Positions 39,083 to 49,507 are shown, counted from the first letter of the stretch. The stretch: DNA of 64,000 bases from Buchnera aphidicola (Aphis glycines) (GCF_001280225.1 NZ_CP009253.1:564165-628164), one strand, 5' to 3'. Program-made: numbers and translations. The notes: a model not told the origin generated them from the letters alone.

Positions 39083-40060
39083 TTAACAACGATCAAATGA
39101 AAACGAAATAACTTCATTAATGCTTTTTTTATTTAATGCGATCATTATTAATCGATCTATACCAATTGCTACTCCTGAGCACAAAGGTAATCCATGTTTG
39201 ATTGCGCTTAAAAAATTATTATCTATTTTTCTTATAGGTAAATTCATTTTTTGTCTATTTTTATTATCATTAATTAAACGTTTTTTGTGTTCTAAATAAT
39301 CTGTAAGTTCATAAAATCCATTTCCTATTTCTATTCCTTTAAAAAATATCTCAAATCTTTCTGCAATACGATTATCTTTATAATTTTGAGCGGCCAGAGA
39401 AGCTTGTTCTATAGGAAAATGATATATAAATATTGGTTGATCTTCTTTTGCTAAAAGAGGTTCTATTACTAGAGTGAATAACATTTCTATTAATATATGT
39501 AAATTTTTTTCTAATTCTGTTAAATATTGTAAATTAAACTTCTTTGAAATTTTATGCAATTCAGAAACATTGGTAGAAAAGGGATCTATATTTAAATATT
39601 TTATAAATACTTCTTGATAAGAAATTTTTTTTGATTTTTTAGATTTTAATATTTTTTGAAGAAATAAATCTATTTGTTTAATGAATGTTTCCATAGAACA
39701 TGAAATTTGATACCATTCAAGCATAGTAAATTCTGGGTTATGATGTGTTCCATACTCTTGATTTCTAAAACTATGACATATTTGATATATCGGTCCACTT
39801 TTAGCCGCTAACAATCGCTTCATATGATATTCTGGACTAGTTATTAACCATAATTTTAATTTATTTGATGTATTTTCTGAAAAAAAATAATTAGTTTCAA
39901 ATGGTGTTAAATTTATATCTGTAACTGTTGATTGAGATAATATTGGAGTTTCTACTTCTAAAATTTTTTTTTCTAAAAAAAATAATCGAATATCATTAAT
40001 AATTTCTGCTCTTTTTATTAAGTTTTTTATAGAAGCGCTCGGTTTCCAATGACGTTCCAT
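39083..40060 (-). CDS. epmA: Elongation factor P--(R)-beta-lysine ligase EpmA
   Basis: Truncated lysyl-tRNA-synthetase-like enzyme (PoxA/GenX/YjeA) that lysylates EF-P. Class II motifs are visible: VETPILSQS near 36-44 (motif 1), CHSFRNQEYGTHHNPEFTMLEWY near 95-117 (motif 2) and GVAIGIDRLIMIA near 295-307 (motif 3). The length of 325 equals E. coli, and the absence of an anticodon-binding domain separates it from LysS. EpmB and efp are not in the window. Confidence 0.95.
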   Translation of the reverse strand: MERHWKPSASIKNLIKRAEIINDIRLFFLEKKILEVETPILSQSTVTDINLTPFETNYFFSENTSNKLKLWLITSPEYHMKRLLAAKSGPIYQICHSFRNQEYGTHHNPEFTMLEWYQISCSMETFIKQIDLFLQKILKSKKSKKISYQEVFIKYLNIDPFSTNVSELHKISKKFNLQYLTELEKNLHILIEMLFTLVIEPLLAKEDQPIFIYHFPIEQASLAAQNYKDNRIAERFEIFFKGIEIGNGFYELTDYLEHKKRLINDNKNRQKMNLPIRKIDNNFLSAIKHGLPLCSGVAIGIDRLIMIALNKKSINEVISFSFDRC

Positions 40061-40154
40061 ATAGATTCCTTGTAAATTTTTATATAAAATAAAATATAAT
40101 GTTTTTTTTAATTACAACTAAAATACAAACTATTTATAAATAAAAGCAATAAAA

Positions 40155-40646
40155 ATGAAAAAAACAGCAATTTATCCAGGTACATTTGATCCGATTACAT
40201 ATGGACATTTAGATATTATAACTCGTGCAATAAAAATTTTTGATAATATAATTATCGCTGTTTCTTCGAGTAATTTAAACAAAAAAACTATTTTCAGTTT
40301 AAAAGAACGTATTCAATTAACTAAGTTAGCTACATTACATTTTGATAATATAAAAAAAATAATTGGTTTTAATGACTTATTAGCTAATTTAGCTAAAAAA
40401 GAAAATACTAATATTTTAATTAGAGGAGTTCGTACGATATTTGATTTTGATTATGAAATTAAATTAGCTACAATAAACAAACAGATATACCCCGAACTAG
40501 ATAGTATTTTTTTTCTTTCATCTAAAGAAACTTCATTCATATCATCATCCTTTGTAAAAGAAATCGCAAAATATAAAGGAGATGTCAAACCATATCTACC
40601 AAAAGAAATACATATTGCATTTTTAAAAAAAATTAACAATTTATAA
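40155..40646 (+). CDS. coaD: Phosphopantetheine adenylyltransferase
   Basis: Penultimate step of coenzyme A synthesis. The nucleotidyl-transfer motif GTFDPITYGHLDI is at residues 9-21 (TxGH form), IRGVRTIFDFDYE near 89-101 and SSSFVKEIAKYKGDV near 130-144. Length is 163 (E. coli 159). It is followed by a strong bidirectional terminator. Confidence 0.97.
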   Translation: MKKTAIYPGTFDPITYGHLDIITRAIKIFDNIIIAVSSSNLNKKTIFSLKERIQLTKLATLHFDNIKKIIGFNDLLANLAKKENTNILIRGVRTIFDFDYEIKLATINKQIYPELDSIFFLSSKETSFISSSFVKEIAKYKGDVKPYLPKEIHIAFLKKINNL

Positions 40647-40658
40647 TGCAATTATTAT

Positions 40659-40693
40659 AAAAAATAATAGGGCTTATCGCCCTATTATTTTTT
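40659..40693. terminator. Bidirectional terminator between coaD and the orphan gene
   Basis: AAAAAATAATAGGGC and GCCCTATTATTTTTT form a perfect 15-pair stem with a TTATC loop. The A tract on one side and T tract on the other make it an intrinsic terminator on both strands, 12 bases after coaD and 21 bases after the convergent orphan gene. Confidence 0.88.
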
Positions 40694-40714
40694 AAAGTAA
40701 AAATTTTTCAAGAA

Positions 40715-42240
40715 TTAATTGATAAAATATGAATTCTTGATGATTGGTGCATCTGAGTATGAAAAAATTACAGTGGCCTTCACACCAAAAGAATGATGTT
40801 CTGTTACATCATTTGCATTGACAAAATAAAAATCAGACAAGTTGGTAGCTACAATTCTAATTGTACCATCTTCTAAATGAGTAATCTCATAATAATTATT
40901 TGCACGTACGATATGAGAACCATCTAATGCTGGATTTTCCGAAATTAATTTTAAATAAGATGGTTTTAGTAATGTTGGGTTAGCATATTGAGAAATAAAC
41001 TTTTGTTCTATATCGTTAGTGATCAATTTTTTAAAACTTTCAATCATTCCCTCTTTTGTTGAAGAAGAAATTAAATGTCCATCGATTAAAAAAACAGCAG
41101 AATTAAAATCTATCATGAAATATTCATTAAAATCTTTAGGAATCTCTAAATCTTTAGGTATATCTTTGTAATAAGAAACTGTATTATTTGATTGCGGACG
41201 TAATGGGGGCTCTTTAAAAACTGTCCATGTATGTTGGTCTTTTTCAACATGATTATCATGAGCTTGTTTAATACTTCTGTTAATTGCATCTGTCAATGAT
41301 TGATTAATATTTAAATTTTTTTGTTGTACTATTGTATTAAAATTTTCATCTAAATCATTTGGATACTGTATTTGAAAATTTTCTTCTTTTGGAATTTCAA
41401 CATCTAAATCAGGAAATGAACTTTCGTATTCAGGATGTTTAGGGTTATGATTTAATTTGTTAACTACCCTCAATCTCCCCTGTTCTCTTATTTTTTCGAT
41501 CAAAGCATGTATAAATTTTTTTGAAGATTTAATTGTTTTTTTTAATTTTTTAACATATTCAATTAAACTATCAATTTTATCATTTACTTTTTTAGTGGAC
41601 TCATCCATTGATGATCCCATGATCCATCTATATCCTGCATCAAAAATTTTTTTTAATGTAGTACCATTAAATAAATCAATAAATTCATTTTTAATTGCTC
41701 GGTACGCTTCGCATATTTTTTCTTTTAATAAATTAATTATGTTTTTACCTAACTCTACAATATTTATTTTTTCAAGTACATCTTTAATGAGATTTATCAA
41801 ATAGTTAAAAGAATTTGGAAAAAAATCTAAAATAGATTGAATAATGGATTCAGAAGAGGTTTCAGGAGGGATGTCAACAGCAGTTTTTTTTTCATAGAAC
41901 TTATATTTTTTAATTTATCAACATTATTATTAACATCAATTTCATTATTTTCTGTTGATTTTTTTCTTATATTTTCTACTTTATCTAATTCAGATAAAAG
42001 CCTTTCGTATAAATTTTCTAATTTAATTAGATTTAATTCAGTTTCATTTGAAGATTTTGTAATTTTAACATCTTTAGAAATTGTAGAGTTATTAGAATTT
42101 TTATTTAATCTTGTACGATAATCTTCAATTTTTTTACTAATATGTTCAAAATCGTTAGGATTTATTTTAATTTTTAAATTATTATTTTTTTCGAAAGATA
42201 TTGGATTTAATTTATCAACTAGATTAATATTAGATGACAT
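40715..42240 (-). CDS. Orphan protein of unknown function (508 residues if restored), split at an A9 run
   Basis: I do not recognise a family. ATG 42240 has AAGGA ten bases upstream and opens a 137-codon frame; at nine A (41892-41884) it shifts into a Leu-rich tail and stops at 41827. One added A gives KTAVDIPPETSSESIIQSIL and runs in frame into the long second part, ending at 40715. The first ~115 residues are polar and Asn/Ser/Lys-rich, with no signal peptide. Residues 150-260 are helical and amphipathic. The C-terminal ~120 residues look beta-rich. No cysteine occurs apart from one in the middle. It may correspond to the Buchnera-restricted yba genes, which I recall but could not check. 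Confidence 0.75.
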
Positions 42241-42465
42241 AATTTTTTTTCCTTGTTTAAACTATTTAAAACTATAAACCTGTTTAATAAATATATTTTT
42301 ATTTAATTTTTAAATTTTTTTAAAAGTTAATATAAAATAAGTTAGCGCTTTTAGTGTATTAATTTTTATTTTTTAAGCAATATAAAAAATAAAAAGTTTT
42401 ACTTTATATATTTTAAATCTATTTTTAGAAAAGTCAATTATTAATAAATAAAAAATAAAAATATT

Positions 42466-43230
42466 ATGAATATATATCTAATTATAAAAAATACTAATGT
42501 CAGATTACAAAAAATAATCAAAGAACATAATATAAAGCATGACGAAAATTCTTCTTTTGCATTAATAATTAATAATAATGTATTAGAGTTATATGATCGC
42601 TCAAAAATATACAAAAAAAGTATTAAAGTTGATTTTATATCTAAACAAAATAATTACAGATGTATAAACTTTAAAAAAAAAAATGAAGCTTTGTATAAAG
42701 CATTAGGGATTAAATCAAACTATTTCCCTTCTGTTGTCGATGCCACAGCTGGATTTGGAAGAGACGCATTTTTAATTTCTTTTTGGGGATGCTATGTTAT
42801 TATGATTGAACGTCATCCAGTAATTGCTGCTTTATTAAAAGATGGTTTGCAAAGAGCATGTAAAAACAAAAATATTGGATATTGGTTAAAAAAAAGACTA
42901 CATTTTATTTTTTATGATAGTTGCAAAATGCTTGAAATGTCTATTGTTCAACCAGATATTGTTTATTTAGATCCTATGTATCCAATTAACAAAAAAACAT
43001 CATTACCTAAAAAAAACATGCAGTGTTTACGAAAAATAATAAAAAATAATAATGATTATAAAGAATTATTAAACATTTCTAGAAAATTTGCAAGAAAAAG
43101 AATTGTTGTTAAAAGACCTATTCATGCTGAACCTTTGTCTAATGAAAAATTTACATTTTCGATTGGTAATAAAAATCATCGTTTTGATATATATTTACCT
43201 TTTAAAAAAAATAGAAGTACAATTAAATAA
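42466..43230 (+). CDS. rsmJ: 16S rRNA (guanine-1516-N2)-methyltransferase RsmJ
   Basis: Modifies G1516 of 16S rRNA. The SAM motif VVDATAGFGRDAF lies near residue 89-101, ERHPVIAALLKDGLQRA near 114-130 and the catalytic DPMYP near 169-173, with KHRFDIY-like NHRFDIYLPF at the end. Length is 254 (E. coli YhiQ 250). It is convergent with pitA; the two are also neighbours in E. coli, with other genes between. Confidence 0.93.
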   Translation: MNIYLIIKNTNVRLQKIIKEHNIKHDENSSFALIINNNVLELYDRSKIYKKSIKVDFISKQNNYRCINFKKKNEALYKALGIKSNYFPSVVDATAGFGRDAFLISFWGCYVIMIERHPVIAALLKDGLQRACKNKNIGYWLKKRLHFIFYDSCKMLEMSIVQPDIVYLDPMYPINKKTSLPKKNMQCLRKIIKNNNDYKELLNISRKFARKRIVVKRPIHAEPLSNEKFTFSIGNKNHRFDIYLPFKKNRSTIK

Positions 43231-43269
43231 ATATGTACTCCTATCTTACAGAATTATAATTAATATTAT

Positions 43270-44724
43270 TTATGCTATCAAAGATAATGCTATCCAATAT
43301 AAAATTCCAGAAAGTAGAATCGAAATAGGTAAAGTTAATACCCAAGCAATAATAATATTTTTCATAGTAGTTTTTTGAATTCTATCGCCATCAGCTAACA
43401 TTGAACCTGCTACTGAAGATGAAAGAATATGTGTTGTGGAAACGGGAATACCTGTATAACTAGCTATTCCGATAGAAAAACTAGCAGTTATTTGAGCAGA
43501 CATAGCTTGTGCATATGTCATTCTTTTTTTGCCTATTTTTTCACCAATAGTCACAACTATACGTTTCCATCCAAACATTGTACCTATCGACAAAGATAGC
43601 GCGATAATTGTTATTATCCAAATTGGTGCATATTCTATAGTTTTCAGTATATCTTGCTTCATCTTATATAAAAAAAATTTTTCATCTTTATTAATATTAA
43701 AACTAGTAATTTGATCAATATTATTAGAAATACAAAGTAAAAAATGACGTAATTGAAATCTTTTTTGTACATTTAAAAGATTATAGTTATCAATGTTATT
43801 TAGTAAAATATTCGTTTGTTTAACATTTTTTATTATTTCAGAAAAATTAAGATATAATTTTTTATTATCATTTTTATTTATTATATGTACGTGTTTATTT
43901 GAATAATACTTATATAAATGATTAAGTGCGCTTTTTGTGTAAGTGATCTCATTTTTTGAAGCATTTAAATTGATTAAAAAGCTAGATGGTACGATACTAA
44001 TAAGTACGAGCATAATTAATCCTATTCCTTTTTGACCATCATTCGCTCCATGTGCATAACTAACTCCAATAGATGATAAAATTAATGCGATTTTAATTGA
44101 AAGTGGAGGATTTTTTTTTCCTTCTTTTTCTTCGTATTCGAATGGAGTCATATGAATTTGATTAAATTTATTATGTTTACTTGTAATATAACGTAATAAA
44201 AATATTAAACTTCCAGCAATAACTAATCCTATAATAGGAGATAAAATTAAAGATAGAAAAACATTTAAAATTTTAGATATGTTTAATGCATTAACTAAAG
44301 AAGAACCTGTGATAATTGCGTTAGTTAAACCGACGCCAATAATTGCTCCAATAAGAGCATGTGAGCTAGACGCAGGTAAACAAAAATACCAAGTAGATAA
44401 ATTCCATAATATAGCAGAACATAAAATAGAAAAAACTGTTATAAGTGCATGTTCAGAATTTTTATTTAACAACAAGTCATTAGGTAATAAATGAACAATA
44501 GCGTATGCTACTGTTAAACCTCCAAGTAAAACTCCTAAAAAATTAAATATACCAGACATTATAACTGCAAGATTGGCAGGCATGGATCTAGTGTAAATTA
44601 AAGTCGATACAGCATTTGCTGTATCATGAAAACCATTAATAGCTTCATAAAATAAAACAAAAAATAAAGCTAAAAAAATAAATAAACTATGATTCAAGTC
44701 AGAATAAGAAAATAAATATAGCAT
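43270..44724 (-). CDS. pitA: Low-affinity inorganic phosphate transporter PitA
   Basis: Proton-coupled metal-phosphate symporter with about ten membrane segments. Duplicated PiT signatures are visible: GFHDTANAVSTLIYTRSM near 31-48 and SYAHGANDGQKGIGLI near 222-237. The large hydrophilic loop (about 260-365) and the C-terminal repeat GIPVSTTHILSSSVAGSM near 424 follow. Length is 484 against 499 in E. coli. It stands 96 bases downstream of the ynfM-like gene on the same strand. Confidence 0.94.
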   Translation of the reverse strand: MLYLFSYSDLNHSLFIFLALFFVLFYEAINGFHDTANAVSTLIYTRSMPANLAVIMSGIFNFLGVLLGGLTVAYAIVHLLPNDLLLNKNSEHALITVFSILCSAILWNLSTWYFCLPASSSHALIGAIIGVGLTNAIITGSSLVNALNISKILNVFLSLILSPIIGLVIAGSLIFLLRYITSKHNKFNQIHMTPFEYEEKEGKKNPPLSIKIALILSSIGVSYAHGANDGQKGIGLIMLVLISIVPSSFLINLNASKNEITYTKSALNHLYKYYSNKHVHIINKNDNKKLYLNFSEIIKNVKQTNILLNNIDNYNLLNVQKRFQLRHFLLCISNNIDQITSFNINKDEKFFLYKMKQDILKTIEYAPIWIITIIALSLSIGTMFGWKRIVVTIGEKIGKKRMTYAQAMSAQITASFSIGIASYTGIPVSTTHILSSSVAGSMLADGDRIQKTTMKNIIIAWVLTLPISILLSGILYWIALSLIA

Positions 44725-44820
44725 AATATTTTAGCCATTTGATGAATTGAACGAAGTTTATTATCCTTGAGAAACTATCTTTTAGGAAAGTAAAATGTCA
44801 TGTTTTTTAAAAAACATTTT

Positions 44821-46026
44821 TTAATTAAATTTTTTTAATTTTAAAGATAAAAATATTCCGTAAATTAAAAAAATTATCATAAAAATTGAAATTCCTAACC
44901 ATTTTGAATAAAACCAAAAAAATCCACTAAACGTTCCAAATATACTTGAACCTAAATAATAAAAAAATAAATATAAAGAAGTAGCTTGTACTTTTGCGGA
45001 TTTTGCGTATGCGCTAACCCAACTGCTAGCAATGGAATGAGAAGCAAAAAATCCTCCTGAAAAGATTATTAATCCTAAAATAATGATTATAATTTGATTT
45101 AACTGAGTAATTAACAAACCTAGAATCATGAATAAAAGAGATATTATTAATATGTTTGTTTTATTGTATTTATTTATTAAAATTCCAGCTTTAGGAGAAG
45201 TATATACCCCAGTTAAATAAATAATAGATAATAAACCTATACTTGATGTGTTGAGGTAAAATGGTTTTGATATCAATCGATATCCGATATAATTAAAAAT
45301 AGTAACAAAACTTCCCATTAATATAAAACCTATCATAAATAGAGTAAATAATATTCGATTTTTTAAATGTAAATAAAAGTTATTTAAAAACATTTTATAA
45401 TCTACAGGAATTGGATAAAAATTTTTCGAAGATGGTAAAAGAAATAGAAATAAAAAAGATAATATTAATGAAAAGACACCAATGGTAAATAATGAAACAT
45501 TCCATGAAAAATGTTCGGCTATAATACTACTAAGAATTCTCCCAGAACATCCACCTATAGTATTTCCACTAATATATAATCCAATACAAAATGACAATGA
45601 ACTAGAATGAATTTCTTCAACTATATATGTAATAGCAATAGCAACAACTCCGCTTAAAGATAATCCTATTAAAGCACGAAGTATAATAATCATGTGCCAG
45701 TTATTTATACAAGAACAAATAATTGTTAAAATTGATGCACTTAACAAAGAAGCAGACATAATTAATTTTCGACCAATTATATCTGATATAATACCAGTCA
45801 ATAATGTACCTACAGCCATAGTTGCAGTTGTTGCAGATAAAGATAAACTACTTTGCGAAGCAGTTAAACAAAACTGCTTCGAAAATATAGGTAAAATTGA
45901 TTGCACACAATATAAAATAGAAAAACTAGAAAATCCCCCCAAAAAAAGACATAAAATAATTTCATTAAATTTTTTTTTATTTTGTTTAATGCATATTTTT
46001 TTTTCAATAATATTTTGATTTTTCAA
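44821..46026 (-). CDS. ynfM: MFS transporter, YnfM-like
   Basis: Major facilitator with 12 predicted membrane segments and 401 residues. It follows E. coli YnfM closely: ILYCVQSILPIFSKQF, DIIGRKLIMSA (loop 2-3 signature), LRALIGLSLSGVVAIA, GLYISGNTIGG and a C-terminal SLYLFFYYLGSSIFGT. The substrate is unknown; YnfM has been linked with arabinose efflux but this is weak. The N-terminal ~20 residues are Lys-rich and cytoplasmic. Few MFS genes survive in genomes of this kind, so it may serve host exchange; that is inference. Confidence 0.85.
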   Translation of the reverse strand: MKNQNIIEKKICIKQNKKKFNEIILCLFLGGFSSFSILYCVQSILPIFSKQFCLTASQSSLSLSATTATMAVGTLLTGIISDIIGRKLIMSASLLSASILTIICSCINNWHMIIILRALIGLSLSGVVAIAITYIVEEIHSSSLSFCIGLYISGNTIGGCSGRILSSIIAEHFSWNVSLFTIGVFSLILSFLFLFLLPSSKNFYPIPVDYKMFLNNFYLHLKNRILFTLFMIGFILMGSFVTIFNYIGYRLISKPFYLNTSSIGLLSIIYLTGVYTSPKAGILINKYNKTNILIISLLFMILGLLITQLNQIIIIILGLIIFSGGFFASHSIASSWVSAYAKSAKVQATSLYLFFYYLGSSIFGTFSGFFWFYSKWLGISIFMIIFLIYGIFLSLKLKKFN

Positions 46027-46055
46027 GATTCTTAAAAACCTCTATAATTGATATA

Positions 46056-46910
46056 TTATATATATATATAACCTTCATAAACATACTTTGCTGGTCCTGT
46101 CATATATAAAGAATTTCCAAAACCTTTCCATTTCACTGATAAAATTCCACCTAATAATTCCACTTTAACATGATGACAAAGCATTTTTTTTACAATTCCT
46201 ACTGCAACTGCAGCGCATGCACCGCTACCGCAGGATTGAGTTTCGCCTTCATTACGTTCATAAACTCTTAATTTAATATGATTTTTATTTAAAATTTGCA
46301 TAAAACCTACATTTATCCCATCGGGAAAAATAGATTCTTTTTCGATTATTTTACCAATATTTTTGACAGGTGCGTTTTTTATCGATTCTACTTGAAAAAC
46401 ACAATGCGGGTTACCAATAGAAACCAGACTACATAATAAATGATTATTAAATATTTTTACTGAGAAGTTATGTTTCCGAAATTTTTCCGAATTTGTTATT
46501 GATTTTACTTCAAAAACAGGTTCATTCATATCGACTTCAATAATATCTTCAGAAATAAAATTAATGATTATGTTTTTTTTATTAGTACTAAGGTTAATGA
46601 TTTTTTTATTTGTAAAACCTTTTAAAATAAGAAATAATCCAACACATCTAGCTCCATTTCCACATTGTTCTACTTCATTTCCATTTGAGTTAAAAATACG
46701 ATAATGAAAATCGAATTTAGTATTATTTGATTTTTCAATTAATAATAATTGATCAAACCCTATTCCTGTATTACGATTTGATAATTTTTTTATTTTGGAT
46801 GAGGATAAAACAAAATCTTGTGTAATTGATTCAATAACCATAAAATCATTACCTAAACCATGCATTTTATAAAAGTTAATTTTTTTTTTATTGTTAATAT
46901 TTAAATACAT
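46056..46910 (-). CDS. dapF: Diaminopimelate epimerase
   Basis: Converts LL- to meso-diaminopimelate for lysine and peptidoglycan. Catalytic cysteines lie in [11 protein letters not shown] near residue 80-90 and [14 protein letters not shown] near 226-239. The N-terminus has [13 protein letters not shown]. Length is 284 (E. coli 274), the extra being an N-terminal Lys/Asn stretch. It is divergent from cyaY as in E. coli. Confidence 0.96.
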   Translation of the reverse strand: MYLNINNKKKINFYKMHGLGNDFMVIESITQDFVLSSSKIKKLSNRNTGIGFDQLLLIEKSNNTKFDFHYRIFNSNGNEVEQCGNGARCVGLFLILKGFTNKKIINLSTNKKNIIINFISEDIIEVDMNEPVFEVKSITNSEKFRKHNFSVKIFNNHLLCSLVSIGNPHCVFQVESIKNAPVKNIGKIIEKESIFPDGINVGFMQILNKNHIKLRVYERNEGETQSCGSGACAAVAVGIVKKMLCHHVKVELLGGILSVKWKGFGNSLYMTGPAKYVYEGYIYI

Positions 46911-47019
46911 TTAACATTCCAATAGTTTTTCATTATTTACATAAGTTTTTATAATTGAGTAAAATTATACAGATTTTGTTTATTTTTTAAATAAGTTAAA
47001 AAAATTTTAGGGAATATTA

Positions 47020-47367
47020 ATGAAAAGAAAAATAATTTATAATCAAAAAAACAATTTTCACGAGTTGGTAAATAAACTATTTCTTAAGATTGAAGATAAT
47101 TTAAATTTATATGTTAATAAAATTGATTTTGATTATGAAATACAAGATTATATGATAAGTATTACTTTTTTAAATAAAAGCATGATCATTATTAATAAAC
47201 AAGAGTTTTTAAAGCAAATTTGGCTAGCTACTAAATTAAATGGATATCATTTTGATTATAATATAGAGCAATGGATTTGTAATCGTAGTAATAAAAATTT
47301 TTGGGAAATATTTCAAGAATCTTTTTCAATACAATCTAATAACAATGTAATATTTTATAATATTTGA
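47020..47367 (+). CDS. cyaY: Frataxin-like protein CyaY
   Basis: Iron-binding regulator of IscS-dependent Fe-S assembly. The 115 residues keep the family's outline: an N-terminal acidic helix with [16 protein letters not shown], a beta sheet with [42 protein letters not shown] order, and a C-terminal segment [24 protein letters not shown] of E. coli reads NGYHF. Order dapF-cyaY-hemC-hemD follows E. coli with cyaA lost. Works with iscS at 57.2 kb. Confidence 0.9.
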   Translation: MKRKIIYNQKNNFHELVNKLFLKIEDNLNLYVNKIDFDYEIQDYMISITFLNKSMIIINKQEFLKQIWLATKLNGYHFDYNIEQWICNRSNKNFWEIFQESFSIQSNNNVIFYNI

Positions 47368-47471
47368 AGTATTTTGATAATTTTAAAGAGATTACAACAA
47401 ATCACATATTTAGTTATGGTTTCATAATGATTGAAAAACATATTTTATATTAAATATAAATAACAAGTAAC

Positions 47472-48413
47472 ATGAAAAAAAAAATATTAAGAATTGCTAC
47501 TAGAAAAAGTCCTTTAGCTTTAGAACAAACCAAGTATGTTAAAAAGAAAATATTATCTTTATATCCTAATTTGAATATAAAATTAGTCCCGATAGTAACA
47601 CACGGAGATAATATTTTAAATAAGTCGCTTTCTAAAATTGGAGGAAAAGGGCTTTTTATTAAAGAATTAGAATTTGCTCTTCTTGATAATAGAGCTGATA
47701 TCGCAATACATTCAATGAAAGATCTCCCTGTTCATATTACTAAAGAATTATGTTTAGTTAGTATATGTCAAAGAGGAAATCCATTAGATTCATTGGTGTC
47801 TAATCATTATAAATCTATTAATCAATTACCTAAAGGTGCAATAATTGGAACATCAAGTTTAAGAAGACAATGCCAATTAATAACTTATCGTCCTGACTTA
47901 ATTGTTTCTCCCTTAAGAGGAAATATAGAAACAAGAATCGCTAAATTAGATCAAGGCCAATATGATGCAATAATTCTGGCGACCGAAGGATTAAATAGAT
48001 TACATTTAAAACATCGAATTACTCAAATTATACCTGCAGAATTATCTCTTCCCTCATGCGGACAAGGAGCTATTGGAATACAATCTAGATTACATGATAA
48101 AAAAATATTATTTTTTTTATCTCGCTTAAATCATATCAATACTTTTATTGAAATTAGTACAGAACGTGCATTTTGTCAAAATTTAGAAGCAGGGTGCCAG
48201 ATTCCCATTGGAAGTTATGCTATTCTCAAACACAATAAAATATGGCTACGAGGGTTAATAGGCTCGCCTGATGGCGCTATTATATTGAAAGGAGAAAGGT
48301 TCGGTTGGTATGAAACTGCTCAAGAAATGGCTTGCTCTTTAGCTAATGAATTACTTAGAAATGGCGCTCAGAAAATTCTTGATGATATCTATTTAACTAA
48401 AAAATTAAATTAA
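47472..48413 (+). CDS. hemC: Porphobilinogen deaminase
   Basis: Polymerises four porphobilinogens into hydroxymethylbilane. [12 protein letters not shown] lies at residues 8-19, [11 protein letters not shown] near 57-67, the catalytic Asp in [15 protein letters not shown] near 76-90 and the cofactor Cys in [10 protein letters not shown] near 238-247. Length is 313, as in E. coli. hemD begins two bases later. Upstream heme genes are not in the window. Confidence 0.96.
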   Translation: MKKKILRIATRKSPLALEQTKYVKKKILSLYPNLNIKLVPIVTHGDNILNKSLSKIGGKGLFIKELEFALLDNRADIAIHSMKDLPVHITKELCLVSICQRGNPLDSLVSNHYKSINQLPKGAIIGTSSLRRQCQLITYRPDLIVSPLRGNIETRIAKLDQGQYDAIILATEGLNRLHLKHRITQIIPAELSLPSCGQGAIGIQSRLHDKKILFFLSRLNHINTFIEISTERAFCQNLEAGCQIPIGSYAILKHNKIWLRGLIGSPDGAIILKGERFGWYETAQEMACSLANELLRNGAQKILDDIYLTKKLN

Positions 48414-48414
48414 A

Positions 48415-49161
48415 ATGAAAATACTAGTTATGAGACCTTCTCCTGAAGGTGAAAAATTAGTAAATATACTAAATAAAATAGGAATTCTATCCTGGCATTT
48501 TTCTTTATTTAATTTTTCACCTAGCTCCAGTTTAATCAGCATATCAAAAAAAAAACATGAATTATATACTGCAGATATAATGATTATTTTTTCTAAAAGA
48601 TCTGTTTATTATACAAATTTATATTTAAATAAAAATAATTTAAACTGGCCTCTTAATCCAGATTATTATGCAATTGGAAAAGGTACAGCTATTTTTCTTG
48701 AAAAATACATCGAAAAAAAAATTTTATTTCCAAATGATGAAGAAAGTAGCGAAGCTTTATTAGATCTTTTATATGAAAAAAATATTAGTAAAGCTAAAAT
48801 AATTTTATTAAAAGGAGAAAATGGAAGAAAATTGGTAGAAAAAAAATTATTAAAAAATCACTTTAATATATCTATTATAGAATGTTATAAAAAATCTTTT
48901 AAAACAATCGATAGTTTATTAATAGAAAAGTGGCGTTCTTATAAAATTAATACATTAATAATAACTAGCGGTGATATTTTAAATAAATTAAATGACACAA
49001 TTGATTGTTTTAATAAAAATGAATGGCTATTTAGATGTAAAATATTTGTTGTAGGTAGTAGATTAGGTAATATAGCTAGAAAAATAGGATGGAAAGATAT
49101 TGTTATATCTAATTATGCGAATAATGAAAATTTATTAAAAATTATACAAAAACATAATTAA
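48415..49161 (+). CDS. hemD: Uroporphyrinogen-III synthase
   Basis: Closes hydroxymethylbilane to uroporphyrinogen III. The sequence is divergent, as is usual for this family, but begins with MKILVMRPSPEGEKLVNIL, includes IIFSKRSVYY, YYAIGKGTA and ILLKGENGRKLVEKKL near 140, and ends NLLKIIQKHN; order and length (248, E. coli 246) fit HemD. It is fused transcriptionally to hemC (2-base gap). hemX and hemY do not follow; a tRNA cluster on the other strand does. Confidence 0.9.
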   Translation: MKILVMRPSPEGEKLVNILNKIGILSWHFSLFNFSPSSSLISISKKKHELYTADIMIIFSKRSVYYTNLYLNKNNLNWPLNPDYYAIGKGTAIFLEKYIEKKILFPNDEESSEALLDLLYEKNISKAKIILLKGENGRKLVEKKLLKNHFNISIIECYKKSFKTIDSLLIEKWRSYKINTLIITSGDILNKLNDTIDCFNKNEWLFRCKIFVVGSRLGNIARKIGWKDIVISNYANNENLLKIIQKHN

Positions 49162-49168
49162 ACTTTAT

Positions 49169-49242
49169 TCGGCGAAAGAGGATTTGAACCTCTGACCTAC
49201 TGGTCCCAAACCAGTTGCGCTACCAAGCTGCGCTATTCGCCG
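49169..49242 (-). tRNA. tRNA-Pro (TGG)
   Basis: On the minus strand CGGCGAA pairs with TTCGCCG; the anticodon arm ACTGGTTTGGGACCAGT gives anticodon TGG; discriminator A. It matches E. coli proM. It is the last of three tRNA genes transcribed in the order Arg, His, Pro; leuT between His and Pro in E. coli is missing. CCA is not encoded. Confidence 0.97.
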
Positions 49243-49259
49243 TATTTTATAAAATTTTG

Positions 49260-49333
49260 GGTGGCTAATGGGATTTGAACCCATGACCACTGGAATCACA
49301 ATCCAGCACTCTACCAACTGAGCTATAGCCACC
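49260..49333 (-). tRNA. tRNA-His (GTG)
   Basis: On the minus strand GGTGGCTATAGCTCAG opens the gene, with the extra G-1 that HisRS needs paired to C73. The anticodon arm CTGGATTGTGATTCCAG gives GTG. It is nearly identical to E. coli hisR. CCA is not fully encoded. Confidence 0.97.
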
Positions 49334-49366
49334 AAATAAAATATAAAGATATCTTATTTTAATAAT

Positions 49367-49440
49367 TGCGCTCGACAGGATTTGAACCTGGTACCTCTAC
49401 CTTCGGAAGATAGTGCTCTATCCAAATGAGCTACGAGCGC
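49367..49440 (-). tRNA. tRNA-Arg (CCG)
   Basis: On the minus strand GCGCTCG pairs with CGAGCGC. The anticodon loop TTCCGAA gives CCG, as in E. coli argX; the anticodon stem has one G-U pair. Discriminator is A where E. coli argX has G. First gene of the Arg-His-Pro cluster, 68 bases after rho. CCA is not encoded. Confidence 0.96.
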
Positions 49441-49507
49441 ATTTATAAAATATGAATTAAATTCTATGACTAATTGTTGTTGTTGTCCAGCTTTTTTTAT
49501 AAAATTT

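Noticed and set aside
41457-41804. Plus-strand frame opposite the orphan gene
   Set aside because: Antisense to the better-supported minus-strand gene, which has a ribosome binding site and terminator.
43088-43378. 96-codon plus-strand frame across the rsmJ 3' end
   Set aside because: Overlaps the conserved ends of rsmJ and pitA in another frame; hydrophobic only because of AT-rich codons.
44790-44823. Intrinsic terminator after the ynfM-like gene
   Set aside because: The A/T-only stem can form but has no GC pairs and no proper U tract; too weak to list.
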